The notes under the pieces were generated by a model, which saw only the letters and a list, made by a program, of their open reading frames with translations, had not been told where the DNA came from and did no database searches. The translations under genes and the position numbers were made by a program. From NCBI GenBank assembly GCA_937952135.1, contig CALFYL010000345.1, positions 1-64,000 of the forward strand: 64,000 nt of DNA. The letters are read 5' to 3'. Below are positions 10,137-19,080 of this stretch, in pieces (position 1 is the stretch's first letter; each line of letters starts with the position of its first letter). Origin of the DNA: an uncultured Planctomycetia bacterium (GTDB lineage: Bacteria > Planctomycetota > UBA1135 > GCA-002686595).

Positions 10137-10153
10137 TTCGTTGCTCGCAGCGA

Positions 10154-10216
10154 GTGGGGCACGCCCGGCGGTGCATGGGTCAGGCCCGGCGGTGCGTGGG
10201 TCACGCCTGGCGAATA
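10154..10216 (+). repeat. Three degenerate 21-bp tandem repeats
   Basis: Three 21-base units run head to tail between recA and alaS: GTGGGGCACGCCCGGCGGTG+C, ATGGGTCAGGCCCGGCGGTG+C, and GTGGGTCACGCCTGG followed by diverged bases. Units 1 and 2 differ at three positions. The number is too low and the units too adjacent for a CRISPR array. They may be a slippage product or a set of protein-binding sites. Confidence 0.7.
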
Positions 10217-10313
10217 GGTTCAGCGACGCGCGCCGCTACACTTCGCGGCTCGTTCCGCGCTTCACCGTTCGCGGTGAAGACCTTCCGATCCGCGTGAGTG
10301 TGGTTCCCGATCC

Positions 10314-13004
10314 ATGAGCTCGAACGTCCCCAAGACCGCCGCCCAGGTGCGCCAGGAGTTCCTCGACTTCTTCGTGGAACGCGGCCACCGCTACGTCCCC
10401 TCGAGCCCCGTCGCGCCGCTCGACGACCCCACGCTGCTGTTCACGAACGCGGGGATGAACCAGTTCAAGGACGTGTTCCTGGGGATCGGCAAGCGCGACT
10501 ACAAGCGCGCGGTGAATTCGCAGAAGTGCATCCGCGTCTCGGGCAAGCACAACGACCTGGAAGAGGTGGGGCTCGACACGTACCACCACACGTTCTTCGA
10601 GATGCTGGGGAACTGGTCCTTCGGCGACTACTTCAAGGACGACGCGATCGCCTGGTCGTGGGAGCTGCTCACCAAGGTCTGGGGGCTGCCCAAGGAGCGC
10701 CTGTGGGTCACGGTGTTCGCGGGCGACGAGAAGGACGGCCTGCCGGCGGATGAGGAAGCGGCCCGCATCTGGCGCGAGCGCACCGACATCGATCCCACGC
10801 ACATCCTGAAGTTCGGCCGCAAGGACAACTTCTGGGAGATGGGGGAGACCGGCCCTTGCGGCCCGTGCACGGAGATCCACATCGACCGCGGCGGTCCGGG
10901 TTCGAATCCGCTCGACGGCGCGGACCGCGCGATCGGCGTGAACGCCGGCAACGAGCGCTTCATGGAGCTGTGGAACAACGTGTTCATGCAGTTCAACCGG
11001 CTCGACGACGGCTCGCTGCGCGAACTGCCGGCGAAGCACGTCGACACCGGCATGGGCTTCGAGCGCGTGCTCGCGGTGATGCAGGGCAAGTCCTCGAACT
11101 ACGACACGGACCTGTTCCAGCCGCTCTTCCGGCGCATGGAGCAACTCACGGGGCTCACGTACGGCGCCGACAAGTCGGTCGACATCGCGTTCCGCGTGTG
11201 CGGCGACCACATCCGGGCGCTCTCGACGGCGATCGCCGACGGCGCGCTGCCCTCGAACGAAGGCCGCGGCTACGTGCTGCGCCGCCTGCTGCGACGCGCG
11301 TCGCGCTTCGGCCGCCAACGCATGGGGATGAAGCAACCCTTCCTCTTCGAGGTTGTCCCGACGGTCGTCGAAGTGCTCGGCCCGGCGTTCCCCGAGCTCG
11401 CCAAACGCGCCGACCACATCCGCACGCTGATCAAGAGCGAGGAGGAGTCCTTCGGCGTCACGCTCGAGCGCGGGCTCGTGCTGTTCGAGCAACTGGCGCG
11501 CAAAGTCGAGGCGGGCACGAAGGAAGCCGGCGCCGAGAAGCGCTTGCCCGGCGGCGAGGCCTACGATCTCTACGCGACCTACGGTTTCCCGCAGGACCTC
11601 GTCGAGCAGATGGCGCGCGAGCGCGGCTGGTCGCTGGACCAGGCCGGCTGGGATGCGGCGCAGGCCGCGCACCGAACCGCGAGCCGCTCCGAAGGCGCGT
11701 TCAAGCAACTGCTCTCCGCGGAACAACTCGGTGGATTGCCTCCGACGAAGGTCACTTGCCACGACGAGGGTTCCAGCGGCGTGCGGGTGAAGGCGCGCGT
11801 GCTGCGCAACTTCCAGAGCGCGGGCCAGAAGGACCGCGTCGTTCTCGACGCGACGCCGTTCTACGCCGAGAGCGGCGGACAGATCGGCGATGCGGGCGCT
11901 CTGCGCGATGCCAACGGCAAGACCGTGTTCGAAGTCGAGCAGACGCAGAAGCTCGGCCCGGTCGTCGTCCATGTCGGCCGCGCCCTGTCGCCGCTCGCCG
12001 AGGGCGCCGCGGTCGACGCCCAGGTCGATGTCGTGCGCCGCGACGCCACGCGGCGCAACCACACCGCGACGCACCTCTTGCACAGGGCGCTCAAGGAAGT
12101 GCTCGGCGCGCACGTGGCGCAGCAGGGCAGCTACGTCGGCCCCGACCGCTTGCGTTTCGACTTCTCGCACACCAAGGGCGTGAGCCCCGAGGAGCTCGAG
12201 CGCATCGAACGCCTCGTGAACGAGCACGTGTTCGGCAACGCGAAGGTCGTCACCACCGTCGAGGAGCTCGAAGCCGCCAAGGCGCGCGGGGTGGTGGCCA
12301 TGTTCGGCGAGAAGTACGACGCGCAGGTGCGCGTGCTCGACGTCGGCGGGTGGTCGCTCGAACTGTGCGGCGGCACGCACGTGCGCGCCGCGGGGGACAT
12401 CGGACCCTTCGTGATCGTCTCCGAACGAGCGGTCGCGGCGGGCGTGCGGCGCATCGAAGCGCTCACGGGCGCGGAAGCGGTCGCGCACGTTCAGCAGCAG
12501 CGCCGGACCCTCCGCGACGCGGCGCAGGCGTTGAAGAGCGCACCCGAGGAACTCGCCGCGCGCATCGAGCAGCTCCAGACACAACTCAAGGAAGCGCGCA
12601 AGCGCGAGGCGGCGTCGAACAAGGCCGACGTCGCGGGGCTCTTCGACAGCGTCAAGGCGCGGCTCACGACGCGCGCCGGCGTGCTCGGCGGCGTGATCGA
12701 CCTCGGCGACGTCGACGGCGAGGCGGTGCGCGAGCTGGGCGACCGCCTCAAGTCGCTCTCGCCGGACATCGCCATCGCGTTGCTCGGCCGAGCCGAGGGC
12801 CGCGTTCCGTTCCTGATCGCCTGCGAAGGCGCGGCGCTCGCGAAGGGGCTCAAGGCCGGCGAGCTCGCGAAGATCGCGGCCCAGCACCTCGGCGGTGGGG
12901 GCGGCGGGCGCCCCAACGTCGCCCAGGGTCAAGGCCTCAACGCCCAAGCGGCGCCCGCGGCGGTCGCGGCCCTCGAAGCTGCCTTCGCGAAGGCGCTAGG
13001 CTGA
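10314..13004 (+). CDS. alaS: Alanyl-tRNA synthetase
   Basis: AlaRS charges tRNA-Ala and edits mischarged Ser/Gly. The 896-residue product has the full bacterial architecture: a class II catalytic core starting RQEFLDFF...HRYVPSSPVAP, the editing domain with NHTATHLLH and the Cys/His zinc site ending ELCGGTHV, a coiled-coil (about 720-780), and the C-terminal DHHA1 domain with the glycine loop GGGGGGRPNVAQG. The ATG at 10314 gives the usual N-terminus. It lies alone between recA and rpmF. Confidence 0.97.
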   Translation: MSSNVPKTAAQVRQEFLDFFVERGHRYVPSSPVAPLDDPTLLFTNAGMNQFKDVFLGIGKRDYKRAVNSQKCIRVSGKHNDLEEVGLDTYHHTFFEMLGNWSFGDYFKDDAIAWSWELLTKVWGLPKERLWVTVFAGDEKDGLPADEEAARIWRERTDIDPTHILKFGRKDNFWEMGETGPCGPCTEIHIDRGGPGSNPLDGADRAIGVNAGNERFMELWNNVFMQFNRLDDGSLRELPAKHVDTGMGFERVLAVMQGKSSNYDTDLFQPLFRRMEQLTGLTYGADKSVDIAFRVCGDHIRALSTAIADGALPSNEGRGYVLRRLLRRASRFGRQRMGMKQPFLFEVVPTVVEVLGPAFPELAKRADHIRTLIKSEEESFGVTLERGLVLFEQLARKVEAGTKEAGAEKRLPGGEAYDLYATYGFPQDLVEQMARERGWSLDQAGWDAAQAAHRTASRSEGAFKQLLSAEQLGGLPPTKVTCHDEGSSGVRVKARVLRNFQSAGQKDRVVLDATPFYAESGGQIGDAGALRDANGKTVFEVEQTQKLGPVVVHVGRALSPLAEGAAVDAQVDVVRRDATRRNHTATHLLHRALKEVLGAHVAQQGSYVGPDRLRFDFSHTKGVSPEELERIERLVNEHVFGNAKVVTTVEELEAAKARGVVAMFGEKYDAQVRVLDVGGWSLELCGGTHVRAAGDIGPFVIVSERAVAAGVRRIEALTGAEAVAHVQQQRRTLRDAAQALKSAPEELAARIEQLQTQLKEARKREAASNKADVAGLFDSVKARLTTRAGVLGGVIDLGDVDGEAVRELGDRLKSLSPDIAIALLGRAEGRVPFLIACEGAALAKGLKAGELAKIAAQHLGGGGGGRPNVAQGQGLNAQAAPAAVAALEAAFAKALG

Positions 13005-13280
13005 CCTCCTCGCCCGCGCAGGAAGCGCGCGCTCGGCGCTCTCACCGCGCTTCCAGCGACGAGTCACGCAGCGTCGGGGCCGGCGCTCGCGTTGACACCT
13101 TCCACCCACGCCGGTATCGTCCTCCCCCCTCAAACCACGAGCTGCGGCCTCTCGGCCCCGACGCCTCTCGCGGGCTCGCCTCCCCGGCTCGCTTCGAGCC
13201 GGTCACGACCCCGGAAACCGCCCAGAGCGGCGCCGCCGAGAACTCTCCGCCGACACGTCCACGCTGCAACGCCACGCGCC

Positions 13281-13487
13281 ATGCCGAACCCCAAACGACG
13301 CCACTCCAACCACCGCACGCGCATCCGTCGTTCGCACGACGCGTTGAAGGCCTTCGCGACGAATTACTGCGCCCGCTGCAGCGCGCCGGTCCGCTCGCAC
13401 CGCGTGTGCGAGAACTGCGGCTACTACGGCTTCAGCAAGGGCGCGGACAAGCGCGGCGCCGAAGTCCTGCAGCGCGAAGAGTTCTAA
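13281..13487 (+). CDS. rpmF: 50S ribosomal protein L32
   Basis: This 68-residue ribosomal protein begins MPNPKRRHSNHRTRIRR, the typical basic N-terminus. It carries four zinc-binding cysteines (Cys30, Cys33, Cys43, Cys46), so it is the zinc-ribbon form. The rpmF-plsX-fab order that follows is conserved in many bacteria and ties ribosome production to lipid synthesis. The ATG at 13281 is fixed by the family N-terminus. Confidence 0.96.
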   Translation: MPNPKRRHSNHRTRIRRSHDALKAFATNYCARCSAPVRSHRVCENCGYYGFSKGADKRGAEVLQREEF

Positions 13488-13882
13488 CGAGCGCGCGGCC
13501 CCGTCGGTCCGCTCGCCGCCGGTCCGCTCGGGCCCCGGCCTCGCTCGAAACGCGCGCGAACTCGGCGGCTCGCTCGCGGCGCGTGCGAGGCCTCGGCGCC
13601 CACGCCGCGCGAGTGTTCGCCCGGCCCAACTTCGCGGCGCAGGCGCTCCGACTCGTCGCTCGAGGCCCCGAGGCGCGGCGGTGCGCCCGCACGCCGGATC
13701 GGGAGCGCATGTCCGCGCTTCGCGCACGCGCCGAGTTTCGCCCCGAACGCGTCCGCGAGAGTGGCCCGGCGCACCTCGCGAGTGCGACCAGGGGACGCTC
13801 TCCCAGCGACAGCTCCTCCGCGGCGACGCGCGTCGCCGTTCGCTCTCGACGAACCAGCCCCCGAGTTTGAACAAGGGTCCAC
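13488..13882. other. Long leader between rpmF and plsX
   Basis: These 395 bases hold no gene I can support. The sequence is GC-rich with Arg/Ser/Ala-like chance reading frames. Just before plsX is a less GC-rich patch (GAACCAGCCCCCGAGTTTGA) that shares AACCAGCC and TTTGAAC words with the region before fabF (about 19030-19060). This may be a common leader or regulatory element. Confidence 0.45.
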
Positions 13883-14905
13883 ATGCTCGAGCATCGAATT
13901 GCCTTGGACGTCATGGGCGGGGATCTCGCGCCCGACGCAACCCTGAGCGGCGCACTCTCGCTGTGCCGTTCGCAGGGCGCGCGCCATCTCGACCCCGCGC
14001 GTGTGGTGCTGGTCGGCGACCAGGCCTTGATTCGGGCGCGGCTCGATGCACTCGGCGGCGGCGCGTTGCTCGACGGCGAGCAGGGCTTTGCGATCCAGCA
14101 CGCCTCGGAAGTCATCGGCATGGCCGAGTCGCCGGCCACCGCGCTGCGCGCCAAGCCCGATTCGTCGATCGCGGGCTGCGTCGGCGCCGTCAAGCGCGGC
14201 AAGGCGGGCGCGGTCGTGAGCATGGGCAACACCGGTGCGGTGGTGGGCGCCTGCACGATCGGACTCGGCACGCTCGAGGGCGTGCGCCGTCCCGCGATCG
14301 CCGTGACGCTCAGCCTCACGGGCCGGCCGGTCACGCTGCTCGACATGGGCGCCAACATCGTCGCGAAGCCGCAGGATCTCGTGCAGTTCGCGTCCATGGG
14401 CGCGGTGTACGCGCGCGATTGCCTCGGCGTCGCCGAGCCGCGCGTCGGCCTGCTCAACATCGGAAGCGAAGCGACCAAAGGCACCGACCTCCTGAAGGAA
14501 GCCCACGCGCTGCTCGCCGCGAGCGACGCGCGCGTTCAATTCGTCGGCAACGTGGAAGGCAACGACATCTTCCATTCGGCCGCGGACGTCGTCGTCACCG
14601 ACGGTTTCACGGGCAACGTCGTGCTCAAGCTGCTCGAAGGATTCGCGGGCTTCATGCTGCAATTGCTGTTGAGCGAGTTGCGTTCGCACAAGGTCGAGTG
14701 GACGCAGGACGCGCTCACCAAGGTCAAACGACAAATCGACTACGCCGAGTACGGCGGCGCGCTGCTGCTCGGCGTGAACGGCATCGTGGTCAAAGGTCAC
14801 GGCCGCTCCGACGCGAACGCGGTCGCGAACGCGCTGCACGTCGCGGCGCGGGCGCTCGACGCGGACGTGAACCGCCACATCGTGGCGGGCTTGCGCGAAA
14901 GCTGA
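13883..14905 (+). CDS. plsX: Phosphate acyltransferase PlsX
   Basis: PlsX converts acyl-ACP to acyl-phosphate, the first step of phospholipid synthesis in most bacteria. The 340-residue product has the family's IALDVMGGDLAP N-terminus, the SMGNTGAVVGA segment, LLDMGANIVAKPQDLVQFA, GSEATKGTDLLKEAH, VVTDGFTGNVVLK and the closing GVNGIVVKGHGRSDANA. The ATG at 13883 matches the family start. It sits between rpmF and fabH, as in many genomes. Confidence 0.96.
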   Translation: MLEHRIALDVMGGDLAPDATLSGALSLCRSQGARHLDPARVVLVGDQALIRARLDALGGGALLDGEQGFAIQHASEVIGMAESPATALRAKPDSSIAGCVGAVKRGKAGAVVSMGNTGAVVGACTIGLGTLEGVRRPAIAVTLSLTGRPVTLLDMGANIVAKPQDLVQFASMGAVYARDCLGVAEPRVGLLNIGSEATKGTDLLKEAHALLAASDARVQFVGNVEGNDIFHSAADVVVTDGFTGNVVLKLLEGFAGFMLQLLLSELRSHKVEWTQDALTKVKRQIDYAEYGGALLLGVNGIVVKGHGRSDANAVANALHVAARALDADVNRHIVAGLRES

Positions 14906-15149
14906 TTCTCGCGCTCGTTCGCGAACCTCTCTCTTGCGCGCGTCGCAATCGGCGCCACGGCCCGGCGAACGTCGTCGGCGAGCCGTCGCGGCCCGCATTT
15001 CCGGCCGGGATTTTCGGCCTGGGGAGCGCCCGCGCGGAACAGTAGAATCCCGCCTCTCCCGACGCCGCATCGGCCGCGCACAACGCGCGCTCCCTCGCTT
15101 CGGCGTCGTTTCGTTTCCACCTTCCATTCTTTCGACCCCACCATCGTCC

Positions 15150-16139
15150 ATGGGTTCACGCGTCGCGGTAGGGATTGCGGGCACAGGCGCGTACGCGCCG
15201 CCGCGGGTGATGACCAATCACGATTTCGAGACCCTGGTCGACACCTCGGACGAGTGGATCGTGCAGCGCACGGGCATTCGCGAACGGCGTTTCGCCGCGC
15301 CGGAGCAGGCGACGAGCGACCTGTGCATCCACGCCGGCCGCCAGGCGCTCGAATCCGCGGGGATCGCAGCGTCCGAACTCGACTTGGTGATCGTCGGCAC
15401 GCTCACGCCCGACTATCTGCTGCCCGCGTCGGCGACGCTCGTGCAACACGCGCTCGGCGCGACGCGCGCGGGCGCCTTCGACATCAACGCCGCGTGCACG
15501 GGCTTCCTCACCGCACTGCACACGGGCGAGTCGTTCGTCGCCGCCGGACGCGCGCGCAACGTGCTCGTGATCGGCGCCGAGTGCCTCTCGCGCTTCCTCG
15601 ACATGAGCGACCGCGCGTCGTGCATCCTGTTCGGCGACGGCGCGGGCGCTGCGGTGCTGCGGCCCCTCGCGGATGCGGGCCACGGCGAGATCCTGCGCTC
15701 GACCCTCGGTGCGGACGGCGGCGGCTACGAGCTGATCCACATGAAGGGCGGCGGCGCGCGCAATCCGCCGACACTCGAGAGCGTCACGCGCGGCGATCAC
15801 TTCATCCGCCTGCGCGGCCGCGAGGTGTTCCGCTTCGCGGTGACGAAGATGAGCGAGCTGATCGAGGAGATGGTCGAAGGCTACGACCCGGAGGAGGTCA
15901 GCGTCGTCGTGCCGCACCAGGTCAATGCGCGCATCATCGAGGCCGCCATCGAGCGCCTCGGCTGGCCGATGGAGCGCGTGTTCATGAACATCCACAAGTA
16001 CGGCAACACCTCGGCCGCGACGGTGCCGATGGCGTTCCACGAAGCGATCGAGCAGGGCCGCGTTCAGAAGGGCAAGCTCGTCGTGTTCGTGGCCTTCGGC
16101 GCCGGCCTGACCTGGGGCGGCACGCTCCTGCGATGGTGA
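15150..16139 (+). CDS. fabH: 3-oxoacyl-ACP synthase III FabH
   Basis: FabH starts fatty acid elongation by condensing acetyl-CoA with malonyl-ACP. In this 329-residue protein the catalytic Cys is Cys116 (DINAACTGFL). The active-site His lies in VVPHQVNARII and the Asn in HKYGNTSAATVPMAF, completing the Cys-His-Asn triad. The N-terminal SDEWIVQRTGIRERR is family-typical. The ATG at 15150 is preferred over upstream in-frame codons with no family match. The last codons and stop lie in a 15-bp tandem duplication. Confidence 0.96.
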   Translation: MGSRVAVGIAGTGAYAPPRVMTNHDFETLVDTSDEWIVQRTGIRERRFAAPEQATSDLCIHAGRQALESAGIAASELDLVIVGTLTPDYLLPASATLVQHALGATRAGAFDINAACTGFLTALHTGESFVAAGRARNVLVIGAECLSRFLDMSDRASCILFGDGAGAAVLRPLADAGHGEILRSTLGADGGGYELIHMKGGGARNPPTLESVTRGDHFIRLRGREVFRFAVTKMSELIEEMVEGYDPEEVSVVVPHQVNARIIEAAIERLGWPMERVFMNIHKYGNTSAATVPMAFHEAIEQGRVQKGKLVVFVAFGAGLTWGGTLLRW

Positions 16140-16156
16140 TGCCTGCGATGGTGAGG
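16127..16156 (+). repeat. 15-bp tandem duplication across the fabH stop
   Basis: CCTGCGATGGTGATG (16127-16141) is followed at once by CCTGCGATGGTGAGG (16142-16156), with one or two differences. The first copy holds the last fabH codons and stop. It looks like a recent slippage event that left the reading frame unharmed. Confidence 0.7.
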
Positions 16157-16305
16157 TCGCCGCTGGTGAGCTCGCCGATCCACCGTTCGAAGCTGGCGCG
16201 TTCGCAACGTGCGCCGACTCGGCGAGCTCGCCGCGCCGCGCCGCTCGGGCTCGCGCGAGCCTCCAACGCCCGACCGCAGTCCCCCTGATCGAGCTACGAA
16301 TCCAC

Positions 16306-17238
16306 GTGAAGGAAGCCGTTCTTTTCCCGGGCCAGGGCGCGCAATTCGAAGGCATGGGGCGCGACTGGTGCGAGGCCTTCGACCTCGCGCGCGAGACCTT
16401 CGCGCAGGCGAGCCGATGCCTGGGCTTCTCGCTCGAAGCCGCTTGCTGGTCGGAGGGCGAAGCCGTCAACCGCACCGACGTCGCGCAGCCGGGCATCCTC
16501 GTGACCTCGGTCGCGGTGATGCGCGTGCTCGAACAGCGCGGGCTCGAGCGCGCGGCGACGCCGCTGACCGCCGGACTTTCGCTCGGCGAGTACACCGCGC
16601 TGTGGTGGGCGGGCGCCCTGGAGTTCGAGGATGCGGTGCGGCTCGTGCGCTTGCGCGGCGAGGCGATGCAACGCGCGAGCGAGCTGCGCCCGAGCGGCAT
16701 GACGAGCCTCATGGGCGCGACGCGCGAACAGGCGGAGACGCTCGCCGCCGTCGGCGCACAGCACGGGATCTGCTCGGTCGCCAACTTGAATGCGCCGGGC
16801 CAGGTGATCGTGAGCGGAGAGCTCCGTGCGCTCGACGCCGTCGACGCCGCGGCGAAGGACCACGGTGTGCGCCGCACACGCCGCCTCGTCGTCGCTGGCG
16901 GATTCCATTCCGAGTGCATGCGCCCCGCGGCCGAGGAGCTCGCGCGCGCGCTCGCGAACGTCGAGGTCAAAGCGCCACGTTTTCCGGTGATCTCGAACGT
17001 CGACGCGCGCGCGGTGAGCGATGCGAACGGCGTGCGCGAGCGTTTGGCGGCGCAGGTTTGCGCGCCGGTGCTGTGGGAAGACAGCATGCGCGCGGCGCTC
17101 GCCCAAGGCGTGCGCGCTTTCCTCGAGCCTGCGCCGGGAAAGGTGCTGGCAGGACTGCTCAGCAAGATCGACGAGTCGGCGCGAGTGCGCGCGGCCGCCG
17201 CCCCCAGCGACCTCAGCACGGCGCCGGCGGCGACCTGA
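16306..17238 (+). CDS. fabD: Malonyl-CoA:ACP transacylase FabD
   Basis: FabD loads malonyl groups from CoA onto ACP. The 310-residue product has the VLFPGQGAQ N-terminus, the serine nucleophile in GLSLGEYTAL (Ser92), Arg in LRGEAM, and the catalytic His in GGFHS (His201). The family's C-terminal EPAPGKVLAGL follows. The GTG at 16306 is the start that gives the standard N-terminus. The C-terminal ~25 residues (AAAAPSDLSTAPAAT) are a variable tail. Confidence 0.96.
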   Translation: MKEAVLFPGQGAQFEGMGRDWCEAFDLARETFAQASRCLGFSLEAACWSEGEAVNRTDVAQPGILVTSVAVMRVLEQRGLERAATPLTAGLSLGEYTALWWAGALEFEDAVRLVRLRGEAMQRASELRPSGMTSLMGATREQAETLAAVGAQHGICSVANLNAPGQVIVSGELRALDAVDAAAKDHGVRRTRRLVVAGGFHSECMRPAAEELARALANVEVKAPRFPVISNVDARAVSDANGVRERLAAQVCAPVLWEDSMRAALAQGVRAFLEPAPGKVLAGLLSKIDESARVRAAAAPSDLSTAPAAT

Positions 17239-17431
17239 CTCGAACGCCCGCGAACCCGCCCACGAATTCGGACCTCGGGCAGCGCCGCGCGAGCGCGCGC
17301 CGTCGAAGTGCTTCGGAAAGCACGCCCGGCGCGCCCGCCGCCGCGCAGTCCGGCCCTCGCCGCGCCGCGCCGCCCCTTGCAATGGGCGCGGTCCCGCGTT
17401 CGAATCCCCCCGCAAACTCTCCCGTCCCACC

Positions 17432-18184
17432 TTGGATCCCATCGAACAACACCTGCGCGGCAAGGTCGCCTTGGTCACCGGCGCCTCGCGCGGCATCGGC
17501 CGGGCCATCGCCCTCCGCCTGGCCGCCCGCGGCGCCTCCGTGGCGTGCATCGCGACCAGCGCCGAGCGCGCCCGTGAGACCTCGGAAGCGTGCGCGAAGC
17601 TCGGCGTCGCGTCCTCGGCCTACGGCGTCGACGTGGCCAAGACGAACGCGGTGGGGGAGCTGGTGACCCAGGTGCAGGCCGAGCTCGGCGGGCTCGACTT
17701 GCTGGTCAACAACGCGGGCATCACGCGCGACCAGCTGCTGCTCCGCATGTCGGAGGAGGACTTCGACGCGGTCATCGCGACGAACCTCAAGGGCGCGTGG
17801 AACTTCATCCGGGCCGCCTCGCGCCCCCTGATGAAGTCGCGCGGCCGCATCGTGAACATCGCCTCGGTCGTCGGGCTCACGGGCAACGCCGGGCAGGCGA
17901 ACTACGCCGCGAGCAAGGCCGGGTTGATCGGCCTGACGCGCTCGGTCGCGAAGGAACTCTCTTCGCGCCAAGTGTGCTGCAACGCGGTCGCGCCGGGGTA
18001 CATCGACACCGACATGACGGCCGCGATCGACGCCAAGGCGAAGGAAACGCTCGTCGGCGCGATCCCGCTCGGCCGCACCGGCAGCGCCGACGAGATCGCT
18101 CTGGCCGTGGATTTCCTCGCCGGCCCCGGCGGCGCCTACATCACGGGCCAGGTGCTCGTCGTCGACGGCGGCCTGTCGCTCTGA
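17432..18184 (+). CDS. fabG: 3-oxoacyl-ACP reductase FabG
   Basis: FabG is the NADPH-dependent ketoreductase of fatty acid elongation. The 250-residue short-chain dehydrogenase has TGASRGIG (16-23) for cofactor binding, NNAGITRDQLL, Ser in NIASVVGL, the catalytic YAASK, and GYIDTDMT. The start is inferred as the TTG at 17432 (MDPIEQHLRGKVALVTG), since no ATG or GTG lies in frame nearby and this gives the correct length. It is followed 91 bases later by acpP. Confidence 0.95.
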   Translation: MDPIEQHLRGKVALVTGASRGIGRAIALRLAARGASVACIATSAERARETSEACAKLGVASSAYGVDVAKTNAVGELVTQVQAELGGLDLLVNNAGITRDQLLLRMSEEDFDAVIATNLKGAWNFIRAASRPLMKSRGRIVNIASVVGLTGNAGQANYAASKAGLIGLTRSVAKELSSRQVCCNAVAPGYIDTDMTAAIDAKAKETLVGAIPLGRTGSADEIALAVDFLAGPGGAYITGQVLVVDGGLSL

Positions 18185-18275
18185 CCCGCCACTTCAGTCC
18201 CCCTCGGTGTTGTGCGCGCGTCGCGCGTCGCCGAGATCCCATCGAAAATTGCAACCCCCCACGGAGACCACACAG

Positions 18276-18515
18276 GTGACCACCGGCTCGATCGAAGAGC
18301 GCGTACGCAAGATCGTCTGCAACCAAATGTCGGTGCCTGAAGAGAAGGTCACGCGAGAGACCTCCTTCATCAACGACCTGGGCGCGGACTCCCTCGACAC
18401 CGTCGAACTCGTCATGGAGTTCGAGGACGAGTTCGAGATCTCCATCCCCGACGAAGACGCGGAGAAGATCCAGACCGTCGGCAACGCCATCGACTACATC
18501 ACCTCCAAGAGCTGA
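18276..18515 (+). CDS. acpP: Acyl carrier protein
   Basis: This 79-residue acidic carrier protein holds growing acyl chains on a phosphopantetheine arm. The attachment site is Ser39 in GADSLDTVELVM. The EERVRKIV start and the FEDEFEISIPDEDAEKI helix are typical. The GTG at 18276 is preceded by ACGGAGACC, a reasonable ribosome site. It sits between fabG and fabF, the usual position. Confidence 0.96.
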   Translation: MTTGSIEERVRKIVCNQMSVPEEKVTRETSFINDLGADSLDTVELVMEFEDEFEISIPDEDAEKIQTVGNAIDYITSKS

Positions 18516-19080
18516 AGCTCGCGACGCGAGGGGAGCGGGCCGAGCCAGCGCTCGCGCCGCGCGCGCCGCACCGTCACTCGGTCGACACCCGTGGGAGTCG
18601 CCGCAGGTGGCGAGGGCGGAACGAGCGGGCAGCGGGCTCGACCGACGCCGAGACTCAACCGACGCCTGGATCGGCTCGTTCGAGTTGCCTGCGGACTTCG
18701 AGGGGGGCGTTCGACCTCGGCGCCCGTTGCTCCCCGCGGCCGACTCTCAACGGTCCCTCGAGCCCGCGGGGCGAGCGCGAACCGAATTCGCTCGAGCCGA
18801 TTTTGCTCCGACCTCGGGCCTCCGAACGAGCATCGAACGGCGAGCGAGACCTCGGGTCGCGCCACGGGGCTTCCGCCGCTAAGGTCGCGACGCTCCAGCT
18901 CGCCTGCGCGACGCGCACGCGGCTCGCGGCCGGCGACGGCCGCGATCGACGGCGTCGGCAGCCCGAGCGCGGCGCTTCCCCGGCGATCTCTCATCGACGC
19001 GCACCGCGAGCGGCCGGCCTCGCGCAACAGCACTTCTGAACTTTGAACCAGCCGCCCCGCGGGGGCACAGGCGGATCCGA
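18516..19080. other. 565-base non-coding gap between acpP and fabF
   Basis: No gene or RNA family is recognised here. Chance open frames on both strands are Arg/Ser/Pro-rich and lack domains. Before the fabF ATG is a less GC-rich patch around CTTTGAACCAGCC (19038-19050) and then GGCGGATCCGA. The gap is unusually long for a conserved operon joint. It may hold a promoter so that fabF is expressed separately. Confidence 0.5.

Noticed and set aside
10154..10216. Possible CRISPR array
   Set aside because: Only three units, directly adjacent with no spacers, and no cas genes are nearby.
13488..13882. Possible structured RNA before plsX
   Set aside because: No recognisable conserved RNA motif could be seen by eye; GC-rich sequence folds readily by chance.
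18591..19046. Open frames in the acpP-fabF gap
   Set aside because: The products are Arg/Ser/Pro-rich with no motif. Frames of this size occur by chance on both strands.
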